Assembly (NCBI GenBank): GCA_023382655.1
Contig: JAHDWK010000002.1
Span: forward strand, 186,001 to 250,000
Direction of reading: 5' to 3'
Source of the DNA: Anaerolineae bacterium
GTDB lineage: Bacteria; Chloroflexota; Anaerolineae; Promineifilales; Promineifilaceae
DNA: 64,000 nt
Shown here: positions 26,939 through 36,210 of the stretch, piece after piece
Numbering within the stretch: position 1 is the first letter of the stretch
How the letters are laid out: the number at the start of each line of letters is the position of its first letter
Notes under the pieces: model-generated
The model's input: only the letters and a program-made list of their open reading frames with translations
Databases searched by the model: none
Told to the model about the DNA's origin: nothing
Translations under genes and position numbers: made by a program

Positions 26939-28615
26939 CAACTTCCGGTACGTAATCCGGTGCGGCCGGTCGGCGGCATCACCCAGCCGTTCCTTCCGGT
27001 CTTGTTCATATTCGCTGTAACTGCCATTAAACCAGCGCACCTGGCTGTCCCCTTCAAAGGCTAGAATATGGGTGGCAATGCGGTCCAAAAACCAGCGGTC
27101 ATGGGAGATGATCAGAGCGCAACCGGCAAAATTCGCCAGCGCTTCTTCCAACGCCCGCAGCGTGTTCACATCCAGGTCGTTTGTCGGTTCGTCCAACAGC
27201 AAAAGGTTCGCGCCAGATTTGAGCAGCTTCGCCAGATGCACCCGGTTGCGCTCGCCGCCGGAGAGGTCGCCCACCCGTTTTTGTTGGTCGCTGCCGCCAA
27301 AATTAAAGCGCCCCACATACGCCCGCGAATTCATGCGCCGGTCGCCTAATATCAAATTATCCTGCCCGTCAGAAATCTCTTCCCACACCGTCTTATCGGC
27401 GTTCAGATCATCGCGGCTCTGATCCACATACGAAAACTGCACGGTGTCACCCACGCGCAGACTGCCACCATCGGGCTGTTCCTGGCCGACGATCATACGG
27501 AAGAGGGTGGTTTTGCCCGCGCCGTTAGGCCCAATAATGCCCACTATCGCCCCCGGCGGCACATCGAAGCTCAGGTTTTCATAGAGCAGCCGGTCGCCGT
27601 ACCCTTTGCGCACATCTTCGGTGCGGATGACGATGTCGCCCAAGCGGGGACCTGGTGGAATGTAAATTTCGCGCTCTTCGTTAGCGCGCTCGAAGTTTTC
27701 ATTGAGCAGGTCGTTGTAGCGGTTAATACGTGCCTGAGATTTAGCGTGGCGGCCTTTGGGGGATGTGCCAATCCACTCCAATTCGCGCTGTAATGTTTTG
27801 ACGCGGGCGCTTTCTTTCTTCTCTTCCCGCAGCAGGCGGTCTTGTTTTTGTTGCAGCCAGGAGGAGTAGTTGCCTTTCCAGGGGATGCCGCGGCCGCGAT
27901 CCAGTTCCAATATCCAGCCGGCCACATTGTCCAGGAAGTAGCGGTCATGGGTGACAGCAATGATGGTGCCGGGGTATTCTTGCAAGTGCCGTTCTAACCA
28001 GGCCACCGATTCGGCGTCAAGGTGGTTGGTGGGTTCGTCCAGCAGCAGGATGTCTGGCTGTTGGAGCAGCAGGCGGCAGAGGGCCACGCGCCGCCGCTCA
28101 CCGCCGGAGAGGATGGCGATGGGGGTGTCGCCGGGTGGGGTGCGCAGAGCGTCCATGGCCAGTTCCAGGCGGCTGTCTAAATCCCAGGCGTTCAGGTGGT
28201 CGAGTTTATCTTGCAGTTTGCCCTGCTCTTCGATGAGGTCGTTCATCTCCTCGTCGCTCATCGGCTCGCCAAATTTCAGATTGATGGCGTCATACGCTTT
28301 CAGGGCGTCTACGATTTCTTGCGCGCCTTCTTCGACCACTTCACGCACGGTGCGGGTTTCATCCACGAGTGGTTCTTGCTCCAGAAAGCCAATGGTGTAA
28401 CCAGGGGAGATGACAGTTTCGCCAATGTAATCCTGGTCTACCCCGGCCATAATGCGCAGCAGGCTAGATTTACCGGCCCCATTCAGACCGAGAACGCCGA
28501 TTTTAGCGCCATAGAAATAAGAGAGGGAGATGTCTTCTAAGATTTTCTTGTTGGGGGGGACTACTTTGCCCACGCCAATCATGGAATAGATGATTTTTTT
28601 GTCGTCAGTGGTCAT
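26930..28615 (-). CDS. ettA: ABC-F energy-dependent translational throttle
   Basis: A 561-residue soluble protein with two ABC ATPase domains and no membrane segments. Walker A motifs are 'GLNGAGKSS' and 'GPNGAGKTT', signatures '[11 protein letters not shown]' and '[11 protein letters not shown]', and Walker B '[12 protein letters not shown]' and '[12 protein letters not shown]'. The inter-domain P-site-tRNA-interacting linker (~res 250-330, rich in Lys, Arg and Glu) and the 'AWDLDSRLE' arm match EttA, which gates elongation at the ribosomal E site. ATG 28615. It lies about 85 bp downstream of metG in the same direction. Confidence 0.94.
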   Translation of the reverse strand: MTTDDKKIIYSMIGVGKVVPPNKKILEDISLSYFYGAKIGVLGLNGAGKSSLLRIMAGVDQDYIGETVISPGYTIGFLEQEPLVDETRTVREVVEEGAQEIVDALKAYDAINLKFGEPMSDEEMNDLIEEQGKLQDKLDHLNAWDLDSRLELAMDALRTPPGDTPIAILSGGERRRVALCRLLLQQPDILLLDEPTNHLDAESVAWLERHLQEYPGTIIAVTHDRYFLDNVAGWILELDRGRGIPWKGNYSSWLQQKQDRLLREEKKESARVKTLQRELEWIGTSPKGRHAKSQARINRYNDLLNENFERANEEREIYIPPGPRLGDIVIRTEDVRKGYGDRLLYENLSFDVPPGAIVGIIGPNGAGKTTLFRMIVGQEQPDGGSLRVGDTVQFSYVDQSRDDLNADKTVWEEISDGQDNLILGDRRMNSRAYVGRFNFGGSDQQKRVGDLSGGERNRVHLAKLLKSGANLLLLDEPTNDLDVNTLRALEEALANFAGCALIISHDRWFLDRIATHILAFEGDSQVRWFNGSYSEYEQDRKERLGDAADRPHRITYRKLTR

Positions 28616-28700
28616 ACGTTCTCGCTTTTTGAGTTGGGATCAGGCTGCGCAGATTTTCAGGGGAAACACTGGTTGTTATGGCCGATAAAAAACGGGCTTT

Positions 28701-30500
28701 CTATTGTCCCAACCGTTGTAGTTCTTCTTGGGCTACCGTGGGGTCTAATTTCTTAAAAAGGGGCTGTGGTTTGGGCAACGGCCGTCCCCCCGGAATATCG
28801 GCGCGTGACCATTGGCCTACGGCCGTGTCCGCCACATACGTCAACCCCACATGGCTGCGCGTGTTTTCCTGGTAGGTTTGCAGCACCTGTTCACCAAATA
28901 GCTGCCCTTCTTCGCCCAGCAGGGTGTGAATTTGCTGGCTGGTAAAGGGCAAAATGGGCGACCACAACATTTTCAGCCCACTGATGGCTTGCAGCGCCGT
29001 GTACAGCGCCCGACCGGCCGCCGCCAGATCGGTTTTGGCCGTTGTCCAGGGGCTGGTTTCTTCCAGATATTGGTTCACCAGGGAGGAGAGGCGCAAATTT
29101 TCCTGCACGGCGGCGCGGAATTTGCAGGTGTCGTATAACGCGGCGACTGTTGCAAAACCGGCGTCAATGGCCGCCAGCAGCGCTGTGTCCTGTTCGGTCA
29201 ACGCGTCGGGATCAGGCACCTGCCCCTGGAAGTAACGCTGGATCATGTTCAGCACCCGGTTCACCAGGTTGCCCCAGTTGCCCACCAGTTCGGTATTGTT
29301 GCGCTCCACATACCCTTCCCAACTCCAATCGCTGTCGCGGGTTTCGGGCATCACGGCCGTCAGGTAATAACGCAGCGGGTCGGGGTCGTGCCGCTCCAGG
29401 GCGTCCAGCATCCACACGCCCCAATTCATGCTGCCACTAATTTTGCGCCCTTCCATGTTCATAAATTCGTTGGCGGGCACATCGTAGGGCAGGTTGAGGG
29501 GCAGGGCACGGCCCGAAGCCGCTCCGAGTTCGCCGTCGTCATACAACCCCGTTGACCCCAATAACTGCGCCGGCCAGAAAACAGAATGAAAAGGGATGTT
29601 GTCTTTACCGATGAAATAAACGGTGCGCGCCTGGGGGTTTTGCCACCAGTTGCGCCACGCTTCCGGTTGGCCGCTGTTGTGCGCCCACTCTATCGTCGCC
29701 GACAGATAGCCGATCACGGCTTCAAACCAGACGTATAGCACCTTGCCCTCAAAATCGGGCACGGGCACAGGGATGCCCCAGTCCATATCGCGGGTGACGG
29801 CCCGGCCAATGAGACCCTGGGCCACAAAGTTGCGGGCAAAGTTGATCACCTGCGGCCGCCAAAACTCCTTGCCCTCATTCATCCATTTTTCTAACCCGTC
29901 GGCGGCCAGTTTGGGCAAATCGAGGAAATAATGCTCGGTGTCGCGCAGTTCCAGGGCGCTGTCATCCACCCGGCTGCGGGGGTTTTTAAGCTGGCTGGCG
30001 CTTTCAAAGAGGGTATTGCAGTTGTCGCATTGGTCGCCACGGGCACGGCCGTAACCACAATTGGGACATTCCCCTTCCACATACCGGTCGGGCAGGAAGC
30101 GGCCCGCTTTGGCTGAATACATTTGCGGCGTGGTGTGGCGGTAAAGGTAGCCATTTTCGCCCAACGTCTTGAACATATCCTGGGAGACACGGTGATGATT
30201 TTCCGTGTCGGTGTGGGTAAACAGGTCGTAGGTGAGGCCTATTTGTTGGAAGAGGGTCAGGAAACGGCCGTGATAATACTCAAACACCTCTTGCGGCGAC
30301 TGCCCCATCTCATCCGCCTTTACCGTCACCGGTGTGCCGTGGCTGTCCGAGCCGGAAACCATCAACACATGGTTGCCCCGTAACCGATGGTAACGGGCAT
30401 AAATATCGGCCGGTAAATAAGAACCGGTGACATTCCCCTGGTGAATATCGGCGTTGGCATAGGGCCAGGCCACGCAAACCAGAATGTACTCGTTGCTCAT
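28701..30500 (-). CDS. metG: Methionyl-tRNA synthetase
   Basis: A 599-residue class I synthetase. The HIGH-type motif is 'YANADIHQGN', and the knuckle has zinc-binding 'CPNCGYGRARGDQCDNCN' (a CxxC pair twice). 'GWDF'-type catalytic neighbours and 'MDWGIPVP' are typical. The KMSKS loop reads 'EGRKISGSMN', with Gly at the fourth position instead of Lys. The anticodon-binding domain ('ETRDSDWSWEGYVERNNTELVGNWGNLVNR') follows at ~res 380-540. There is no C-terminal EMAP-like domain. ATG 30500 sits after a word array. Confidence 0.95.
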   Translation of the reverse strand: MSNEYILVCVAWPYANADIHQGNVTGSYLPADIYARYHRLRGNHVLMVSGSDSHGTPVTVKADEMGQSPQEVFEYYHGRFLTLFQQIGLTYDLFTHTDTENHHRVSQDMFKTLGENGYLYRHTTPQMYSAKAGRFLPDRYVEGECPNCGYGRARGDQCDNCNTLFESASQLKNPRSRVDDSALELRDTEHYFLDLPKLAADGLEKWMNEGKEFWRPQVINFARNFVAQGLIGRAVTRDMDWGIPVPVPDFEGKVLYVWFEAVIGYLSATIEWAHNSGQPEAWRNWWQNPQARTVYFIGKDNIPFHSVFWPAQLLGSTGLYDDGELGAASGRALPLNLPYDVPANEFMNMEGRKISGSMNWGVWMLDALERHDPDPLRYYLTAVMPETRDSDWSWEGYVERNNTELVGNWGNLVNRVLNMIQRYFQGQVPDPDALTEQDTALLAAIDAGFATVAALYDTCKFRAAVQENLRLSSLVNQYLEETSPWTTAKTDLAAAGRALYTALQAISGLKMLWSPILPFTSQQIHTLLGEEGQLFGEQVLQTYQENTRSHVGLTYVADTAVGQWSRADIPGGRPLPKPQPLFKKLDPTVAQEELQRLGQ

Positions 30501-30512
30501 GGTACTTTTTGG

Positions 30513-30562
30513 CGTAATTCGTAATCCGTGACCCGTAAACCGATTACGGATTACGTTTTACG
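30513..30562. repeat. GTAATCCG/CGGATTAC word array
   Basis: CGTAATCCGTGACCCGTAAACCGATTACGGATTACG, a self-complementary array between two - strand genes. It shares its unit with 26861-26938. Confidence 0.65.
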
Positions 30563-30564
30563 TT

Positions 30565-31254
30565 CTACTCTTCCTCTTCTTCCTCAAATTCCTCTTCCAC
30601 TTCTTCTTCGTCTACATCTTCCTCTTCGGTTACTTCTGTCAGCGCCTCGGCCAGCAGTTCAAAATCATCTTCACTGATGGGCAAATACGCTTCCGCTTCC
30701 ACACGCAGCCGCCGGAAACGGGGCTGGCTTTCCAGTTCCACCGCGTCCACTTCCACGCCGTTATCGGGCCGGGCCACGGTAGCGTCAATATCAATGGGGA
30801 AAAAATCTACCTGATCCATGTTGACCGTGAAGAAGTAATCCTTCGGATTGGCCGATTTAGAATCGCCGGTGATGGTGACGACGGCGAAGAACGTGCGGCT
30901 TTCCTGCCCGTAAATGATGAGCCGGTCGCCCGCCTTCACATTGGCGGTACTGCCAGGCAGCGGCGCCATGACCATCCGTTCAGCCCAGCCGGGGAAAGCC
31001 AATTCGTCAACGGCCGGGGTGCCTACCACTTTGATGAAGTGGTTGGTGCCCTGGGCCGATTTGCGTCGCGCCGATTTGCTGGCGGCGCGGGCTTCGTATT
31101 CGGTGGCAATGTTCTGCCAGATTCGTTCCTGCACCGAAATTTTCAGTTCCGCTTCTTCACCATCGGTGTAGCGCACCAGCATGACAGGTGGTGTGATTTC
31201 CAATACAGTGTATTCACCTTTGCGGTTGGCATAGGTACCGTTGACCTCAAACAT
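30565..31254 (-). CDS. Acidic-tailed hypothetical protein
   Basis: A 229-residue protein whose last ~28 residues are almost all Glu and Asp. Residues ~85-150 ('AGDRLIIYGQESRTFFAVVTITGD' ... 'NPKDYFFTVNMDQVDFFPIDI') faintly resemble a PUA/EVE-type fold, but I cannot confirm it. The middle 'RAASKSARRKSAQG' is basic. The acidic tail may bind basic partners such as ribosomal proteins or mask RNA binding; this is inference. It sits in a - strand cluster with metG, nadD and obgE. Confidence 0.5.
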   Translation of the reverse strand: MFEVNGTYANRKGEYTVLEITPPVMLVRYTDGEEAELKISVQERIWQNIATEYEARAASKSARRKSAQGTNHFIKVVGTPAVDELAFPGWAERMVMAPLPGSTANVKAGDRLIIYGQESRTFFAVVTITGDSKSANPKDYFFTVNMDQVDFFPIDIDATVARPDNGVEVDAVELESQPRFRRLRVEAEAYLPISEDDFELLAEALTEVTEEEDVDEEEVEEEFEEEEEE

Positions 31255-31515
31255 GCTCCTTACTCCAGATTAAATGATGGGATAGATTTACAGTCGGTAA
31301 CAATCGGCGTGCATAGTACCGTTTTCCCCTGCTCTTGGCAAGTGTTTTCAATTGGCAATTGCTAACGTGGGGTAAAACCTGACCCGAACAGGCCAGAACC
31401 CGCTTTCTCGCGCAGAGGCGCAGGGACGTAGAGTTTTCCGCTGCCCCCGCAGCGTCTCTGCGCCAGAATCCTTAAACGGAGTGATTGATTAGAGGCTCGT
31501 ACGGTTCCGTTCCCC
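31255..31515. other. Gap with C-rich/G-rich words, no gene seen
   Basis: The 260-bp gap holds CGCGCAGAGGCGCAGGGACG and a later CAGCGTCTCTGCGCC, which are partly complementary (CGCAGAG/CTCTGCG), so a long-range hairpin is possible at about 31410-31465. I see no coding frame, RNA gene or clear promoter. Confidence 0.4.
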
Positions 31516-32115
31516 TCAATGAGAATACAACCGCTGCTGTTGGATGTAAGCCAGGACGGCGGGGGGGATAAGATAACGCAGCGAGCGCCCTTCTTCAGCC
31601 CAGTGGCGGATTTGGGTGGCGGAGAGGGCTACCGATGGGCCTTCTAGCCAGTGGGTGATGGTGCGGATGTGGGGCACGGCCGTTTCCAACACCTGCCAAT
31701 CAATCTCCACACCAGGCCGGGGCAGTACCGCCAACCGGCATTGGCTGATCAGGCGCTGCGGTTCCACCCAGGTGGGCAAATCGCGCAGCGAATCGGCGCC
31801 AATGATCAACCACAACTGGGCGTCTGGGTATTGGGGCTGGATGAGAGGTAGCAGAGTGACGGTGGTATGGGGGGGGGGCCGGTCACTGTCGGTGGTGTCC
31901 AGGGCAAAAGCGAGGTTGTCTTGAATGGCTAATTGTGTCATGGTCAGGCGATGGGATACGGCCGTGATCCTTCTCCCTTCCTTGTGTGGCGGTTCCCCCA
32001 CCGGTAAAAACAACACTTCATTTAACCCCAGTTGTTCCCGCGCCACCTCTGCCAACCATAAATGCCCCACATGCGGCGGATCAAACGTCCCTCCCAGCAA
32101 TCCAATGCGCCTCAT
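31516..32115 (-). CDS. nadD: Nicotinate-nucleotide adenylyltransferase
   Basis: A 199-residue NAD-biosynthesis enzyme that adenylylates nicotinate mononucleotide. 'IGLLGGTFDPPHVGHLWLAE' carries the (H/T)xGH nucleotidyltransferase motif. 'LWLIIGADSLRDLPTW' is the NaMN site, and the C-terminal 'ISATxIR' equivalent is 'VALSATQIRHW'. ATG 32115 is chosen, 7 nt after the obgE stop with a GGGG-rich leader. Longer frames back to 32181 run antiphase inside obgE. Likely co-transcribed with obgE. Confidence 0.93.
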   Translation of the reverse strand: MRRIGLLGGTFDPPHVGHLWLAEVAREQLGLNEVLFLPVGEPPHKEGRRITAVSHRLTMTQLAIQDNLAFALDTTDSDRPPPHTTVTLLPLIQPQYPDAQLWLIIGADSLRDLPTWVEPQRLISQCRLAVLPRPGVEIDWQVLETAVPHIRTITHWLEGPSVALSATQIRHWAEEGRSLRYLIPPAVLAYIQQQRLYSH

Positions 32116-32122
32116 CACCCCA

Positions 32123-33382
32123 TCACTCTCCCCACTCCAACACTTCATCCCCAATATGCACCGTGTCGCCGACCTGCACACCCGCTTCCGCCAACGCCGC
32201 CGAAATGCCCATCCGCTCTAAAACAGCCTGAAAGTGCAATAAGGTGGTATTAAATTCAAAGTAGGTCATAGACGCTATCCGTTCAATTTGCCGCCCGCGC
32301 ACCCGCCAGCCATCTCCTTCCCGCTCAATGGTGAACGGCTCTTCCTCGTCGGCAGTGATCACGATTTCCGCGGGTATGGCCGGTTCCGGCAGCGGCGCTT
32401 CATCCAGCATCTTTTTCACCCGGTACAACATCTGGCGTACTCCCTGCCCGGTTACGGCCGAGATGCTGCAAAATGGATAACCGGTTTTTTCAATTTCCTC
32501 GCGCAGAATCGGCTCCCAGGCTACCGCATCGGGCAAATCCATCTTGTTTAGCACGACTAACTGTGGCCGTTCTTCCAACGCCACGTTATACAAAGCCAAT
32601 TCCTGGTTGATCATGGCCCAATCTTCTAGTGGCTCTTTGGCGCTGCCATCCAGCAGATGAATCAGCACTCTGGTGCGTTCAATATGCCGCAGAAAATCGT
32701 GCCCCAGTCCCACACCCTCAGCTGCGCCTTCAATCAGGCCGGGAATATCGGCCAGCACCATCGTCTCAAACTCATCCAATGTGACCACACCAAGCTGTGG
32801 TTGCAGGGTGGTGAAGGGATAATCGGCAATTTTAGGGCGGGCTTCGCTGACGGCCGTTAACAGCGTAGATTTACCCGCATTTGGTTTACCCACAATACCC
32901 ACATCCGCAATCAGTTTCAACTCCAACGTCACCCACAACTCCTGCCCCGGTTCGCCGCGCTCAGCTAGACGTGGCGCCCGGTTCACGCTGGAGACAAAAC
33001 GGGCATTGCCGCGCCCGCCGCGCCCCCCTTTTAGAACCCGCACTTCTTGCCCATCTTGAACGATGTCTGCCAGCAGTTCGCCCGTTTCTGCGTGACGAAT
33101 CAACGTGCCTACAGGCACTTCAATGTGCAGCGTTTCCCCATTTTTGCCATGCCGATTCTTCGTATTGCCGTGGACGCCGTGTCCGGCGCGATAGTGTACT
33201 TTTTTATGGAATGCGGCCAGTGAACTCATGTGCCGGCTGCCCACGAACACCATATCGCCGCCATGCCCACCATCGCCCCCATCAGGGCCGCCCAGCGGTA
33301 CATGTGCTTCACGGCGAAAGCCGATCATGCCATCGCCGCCATTACCACTGCGCATATATATTTTTGCCTCATCGTAAAACAT
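32123..33382 (-). CDS. obgE: Obg family GTPase (CgtA)
   Basis: A 419-residue ribosome-associated GTPase. Residues 1-158 are the Gly-rich Obg fold ('RSGNGGDGMIGFRREAHVPLGG', 'GGDGGHGGD'). The G domain follows with G1 'GKPNAGKST', G3 'DIPGLIEGA' and G4 'NKMDLPD'. The C-terminal OCT domain starts near residue 345 ('FTIEREGDGWRVRGRQIERIA'). ATG 33382 is used because the family starts 'MFYDEAKI'; an extended frame to 33445 would read the hairpin at 33398-33439. It acts in 50S maturation and the stringent response. Confidence 0.95.
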   Translation of the reverse strand: MFYDEAKIYMRSGNGGDGMIGFRREAHVPLGGPDGGDGGHGGDMVFVGSRHMSSLAAFHKKVHYRAGHGVHGNTKNRHGKNGETLHIEVPVGTLIRHAETGELLADIVQDGQEVRVLKGGRGGRGNARFVSSVNRAPRLAERGEPGQELWVTLELKLIADVGIVGKPNAGKSTLLTAVSEARPKIADYPFTTLQPQLGVVTLDEFETMVLADIPGLIEGAAEGVGLGHDFLRHIERTRVLIHLLDGSAKEPLEDWAMINQELALYNVALEERPQLVVLNKMDLPDAVAWEPILREEIEKTGYPFCSISAVTGQGVRQMLYRVKKMLDEAPLPEPAIPAEIVITADEEEPFTIEREGDGWRVRGRQIERIASMTYFEFNTTLLHFQAVLERMGISAALAEAGVQVGDTVHIGDEVLEWGE

Positions 33383-33397
33383 AGTATTGTTTGTCAC

Positions 33398-33439
33398 CAT
33401 CCGATTTCTCAAGCAACCTGTCGTTGCCGAAATCGGATG
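33398..33439. repeat. Repeat family A hairpin between yceD-like gene and obgE
   Basis: CATCCGATTTC (33398-33408) and GAAATCGGATG (33429-33439) are perfect 11-bp arms with a 20-nt loop. It shares its arm sequence with 5268-5300. It fills the gap between a - strand stop (33442) and the next - strand start (33382). Confidence 0.75.
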
Positions 33440-33441
33440 TC

Positions 33442-33957
33442 TCATTCGTCTAATAACTCACGCAAAGCTGCCAGTCGCGGATCAATTCTTTCTTTCTGGC
33501 AGCCACAGGGGCCTTCGTTCAGATTTTGCCCACATTCCACGCACAGGCCGCGGCAATCCGGTTTGCAAATGGGCTGGATGGGGATTTCCAGCAAGGCCAG
33601 TTCGCGTACCAGAGAGGCCAGGTCAATAAATCCATCTTCGCCGACCACAAATTCGCCTTCCGGGGCGGTGGTTGGTGGGTAATAAAACAACTCATCAATT
33701 TGCAGTAAAACCTCAATTCGTCCATTTTCCAGGCAGCGTACACAGGTGATGTCTAATTGAGATTTGAGCAAACCGCTCACATAAATGCCTTCGCCGGTGC
33801 GGGTGACTACAAAAGCGCCGGTAAGCGGGGTGAGGGTTAAGTCCGTCGCCACCTGGATGGTGGGATAAGCCAGTTCAATGGTTCGGCTTGTCCCCAGTGA
33901 GGCTTCCAGCAAGAATCCCAGGTTGAAGCGGAGACGGGAAGGGAATTGCTTTTCCAT
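33442..33957 (-). CDS. YceD/DUF177 family protein
   Basis: A 171-residue protein of the YceD family, linked to 23S rRNA and large-subunit assembly. In the second half 'ITCVRCL' and 'ICKPDCRGLCVECGQNLNEGPCGCQ' give the Cys clusters typical of the family, around the conserved acidic 'DLASLVRELALLEIP' helix. ATG 33957 has GGAGGG upstream; the longer frame to 34002 does not. It usually precedes rpmF, which is absent here; obgE follows instead, so this - strand unit is YceD-obgE-nadD. Confidence 0.88.
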   Translation of the reverse strand: MEKQFPSRLRFNLGFLLEASLGTSRTIELAYPTIQVATDLTLTPLTGAFVVTRTGEGIYVSGLLKSQLDITCVRCLENGRIEVLLQIDELFYYPPTTAPEGEFVVGEDGFIDLASLVRELALLEIPIQPICKPDCRGLCVECGQNLNEGPCGCQKERIDPRLAALRELLDE

Positions 33958-33992
33958 GATAATCCCTCCAATTAGAATAGAATTGGCTGGCG

Positions 33993-34021
33993 AGTATAAC
34001 ATAGGGAAAATGATTTCAGAA
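33993..34021 (-). promoter_or_regulatory. Probable promoter for the YceD-obgE-nadD unit
   Basis: On the - strand, TATACT (33993-33998) is preceded at 17 nt by TTCTGA (34016-34021). The -35 is weak. It lies in the 90-bp gap between divergent genes. Confidence 0.45.
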
Positions 34022-34048
34022 AAAAGCTCATCAAGAGGTAAATAACAT

Positions 34049-34666
34049 ATGGCACAGGTGAAAAAATTGTTGGTAGCGACTCATAATAAAGGTAAGGTCA
34101 CGGAATTTTCGGAGATGATGCAGGATATGGCTATTGCCTGGTTGGGGTTAGATGATGTGGGCGTGACGGAGGATGTGCCGGAAACGGGTGATACATTTCG
34201 GGAAAATGCGGTGTTGAAGGCTGCGGCTTATGCGCAAATGACCGGCTTGTTGACCCTGGCGGATGATTCGGGATTGGAGATAGATGCGTTAGCGGGGGCG
34301 CCGGGAGTTTATTCGGCGCGATATGGGGGGGCGGGACTGACCCACGCGGAGCGGTACCAATTGGTGTTGCAGCAGTTAGTGACTGTGCCGGAAGCCGCAC
34401 GCACGGCCCGGTTTCGTTGTGTGATTGTAGTGGCAGATGGGCACGGCCGTATCCTGGCCGAAGCCGAAGGCGTGTGCGAAGGTGTAATTGCTCAAGCCCC
34501 GGCAGGCAGCGGCGGGTTTGGTTATGACCCCATCTTTTTCTTGCCAGACCAGGGCCAGACCATGGCCCAACTCAGCTCCACCGAAAAGCACCAGGTAAGC
34601 CATCGGGGCCGGGCCGTGCGGCAGTTGGAACCCTTGCTGCGCCAGATTTTGATCCCCAAATTGTGA
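34049..34666 (+). CDS. rdgB: XTP/dITP (non-canonical purine NTP) pyrophosphatase
   Basis: A 205-residue HAM1/RdgB house-cleaning enzyme that hydrolyses dITP and XTP to monophosphates, preventing mutagenic incorporation. Motifs are 'LLVATHNKGKVTEF', 'ETGDTFRENAVLKA', 'LADDSGLEIDALAGAPGVYSARY', 'GSGGFGYDPIF' and the final 'SHRGRAVRQL'. ATG 34049 follows AAGAGGTAA. It is divergent from the YceD gene. Confidence 0.96.
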   Translation: MAQVKKLLVATHNKGKVTEFSEMMQDMAIAWLGLDDVGVTEDVPETGDTFRENAVLKAAAYAQMTGLLTLADDSGLEIDALAGAPGVYSARYGGAGLTHAERYQLVLQQLVTVPEAARTARFRCVIVVADGHGRILAEAEGVCEGVIAQAPAGSGGFGYDPIFFLPDQGQTMAQLSSTEKHQVSHRGRAVRQLEPLLRQILIPKL

Positions 34667-34899
34667 AATAATTTACTGCTTCGCCGTTATCATTAAACAA
34701 CCACCTTGTATGAATCTTGTCGTGAACCTTGCCGAATTTCTGACAGGCAACGGCCGTCTTTCACGCTTTAATTAAACGTATAACTTTCCCATTCTCCGGG
34801 CAAGTTGGATTTGTGGAAGACAAATTGGGCAGAGGAAGTTCGCAGAGCGGTTTTAGCCGCCGTTGCCCCAGGCAGAATATGATGAAGGAGTCCCAAGAG

Positions 34900-35286
34900 A
34901 TGCAAGTTGTCCTGATTGTTGACGATAACACGGCCGTGCGTATGGTCATTTCTGATTTTCTGGCCTATACCTTTCAACATGTTAAGGTGTTACAGGCGAT
35001 GGATGGGGTAGAAGGAATGGCTCTGGCCAAAGAAGCCAGACCCGATTTGATTTTGTTGGATGCAGAAATGCCAAACATGAACGGCTTTGAAGTTGCCCGG
35101 CAGTTGCGTGCTTCCAGCGACACCGAGACCATACCGATCATCGCTATTTCGAGCGGGCCAGAAAGCAACCCTGTCGTTTCTGGTTTGCGGGCTATCTCCG
35201 ATGCCACGCTGCCTAAACCATTTTCCCCGGATGAACTGGTGCAGGTTGTTAATGGCCTCAGACACACTTCTCGTGTAACCGCCTGA
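34900..35286 (+). CDS. Stand-alone response regulator receiver protein
   Basis: A 128-residue CheY-like receiver without an output domain. The acidic pocket is 'LIVDDN', the phospho-acceptor Asp is in 'LLDAEMPNMNGFEV', the Ser/Thr switch is in 'IAISSG' and the Lys is in 'TLPKPFS'. ATG 34900 is chosen because GGAG lies 9 nt upstream (AAGGAGTCCCAAGAG). No histidine kinase is adjacent, so it is an orphan. The following regulator gene is 157 bp downstream in the same direction. Confidence 0.88.
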   Translation: MQVVLIVDDNTAVRMVISDFLAYTFQHVKVLQAMDGVEGMALAKEARPDLILLDAEMPNMNGFEVARQLRASSDTETIPIIAISSGPESNPVVSGLRAISDATLPKPFSPDELVQVVNGLRHTSRVTA

Positions 35287-35443
35287 TGGTATAAGCCGGA
35301 ACAGAGGACCTGTTCTGGCTCATATTTCACGTTGCCGCCACAAAGAGCCACTAAAACATGACCTTTTTGACCTTGCGCAGACCATGATTGCCTCTATAAT
35401 GTCAAGACTACCCTGATTAAATCTGGCATAGAGAGGGAATTTT

Positions 35444-36133
35444 ATGGCGGCGTCAATCCTGATAGTGGAGGGAAAGGCGGGTGAACATTCTTTTGCACCC
35501 GCTCTGGAAAAAGCCGGTTATCAGGTATATGTTGTGCATACCGGCGCCGCTGCTCTATCTGCTATTGATCAGTCGCCGGTGCAACTCATTGTTTTTGACG
35601 CTTCCTATATGCGTACCAATGGCGCCAGAACGTGCCATCGGCTGCGCCGAGCCACTGAAACCACGCCCATTATCCATATTCGTGCCGAACAACAATCGAT
35701 GGATAATGTGATCGGGGTGGATGTGTTTATGCAACGGCCGTTTACCCCCCGCAAATTATTAAACCGTATTCGTGCCCTATTGCCCGCCGATGAAGTGAAA
35801 GAAGAAGTTGTCCGTTATGGTTCCATTTGCCTTTATCGCACCAAACGCTCCGTCGAAGTGAATGGCCAGGGCGAAAGCCAGCTTACCCCTAAGTTAACCC
35901 AATTGCTGGAAGAATTCATTCGCCATCCCAACGAGGTGCTGAGCCGCCGCCAACTCATGCAAAATGTGTGGGACACCGATTATATTGGCGATACGCGGAC
36001 GCTGGATGTGCATATCCGCTGGATGCGCGAACTGATAGAAGATGATCCGGCCCGCCCCGTCATCTTAAGAACAGTGCGTAACAAAGGTTACATCTTCTGC
36101 CATCCCACATTTGTTGCCGCTAACGGAAAATAA
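35444..36133 (+). CDS. OmpR/PhoB-type regulator with degenerate receiver
   Basis: A 229-residue protein. Residues 1-115 are a receiver fold and residues ~125-222 an OmpR winged helix ('LSRRQLMQNVWDTDYIGDTRTLDVHIRWMRELIEDDPARP'). In the receiver, the acidic pair is 'IVEGK' (one Glu only), the acceptor Asp is present (Asp52, 'VFDASY'), the switch Thr position is Arg ('IHIRAE') and the conserved Lys is Arg98 ('QRPF'). It probably does not follow normal phosphorylation control. It carries a full DNA-binding half and likely works as an atypical or partner regulator. A terminator follows. Confidence 0.9.
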   Translation: MAASILIVEGKAGEHSFAPALEKAGYQVYVVHTGAAALSAIDQSPVQLIVFDASYMRTNGARTCHRLRRATETTPIIHIRAEQQSMDNVIGVDVFMQRPFTPRKLLNRIRALLPADEVKEEVVRYGSICLYRTKRSVEVNGQGESQLTPKLTQLLEEFIRHPNEVLSRRQLMQNVWDTDYIGDTRTLDVHIRWMRELIEDDPARPVILRTVRNKGYIFCHPTFVAANGK

Positions 36134-36164
36134 AAACACCACCAAAAAGGTGGTGCTTTTGTTT
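36134..36164 (+). terminator. Terminator after the atypical regulator
   Basis: ACACCACC, an A-rich loop, GGTGGTG followed by TTTTGTTTT; a clean short stem with a T-run within 30 nt of the stop. Confidence 0.85.
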
Positions 36165-36210
36165 TAGTTTGTTATGGCCGGTCATTGACCGCGCCAGTTT
36201 GATACGGCCG

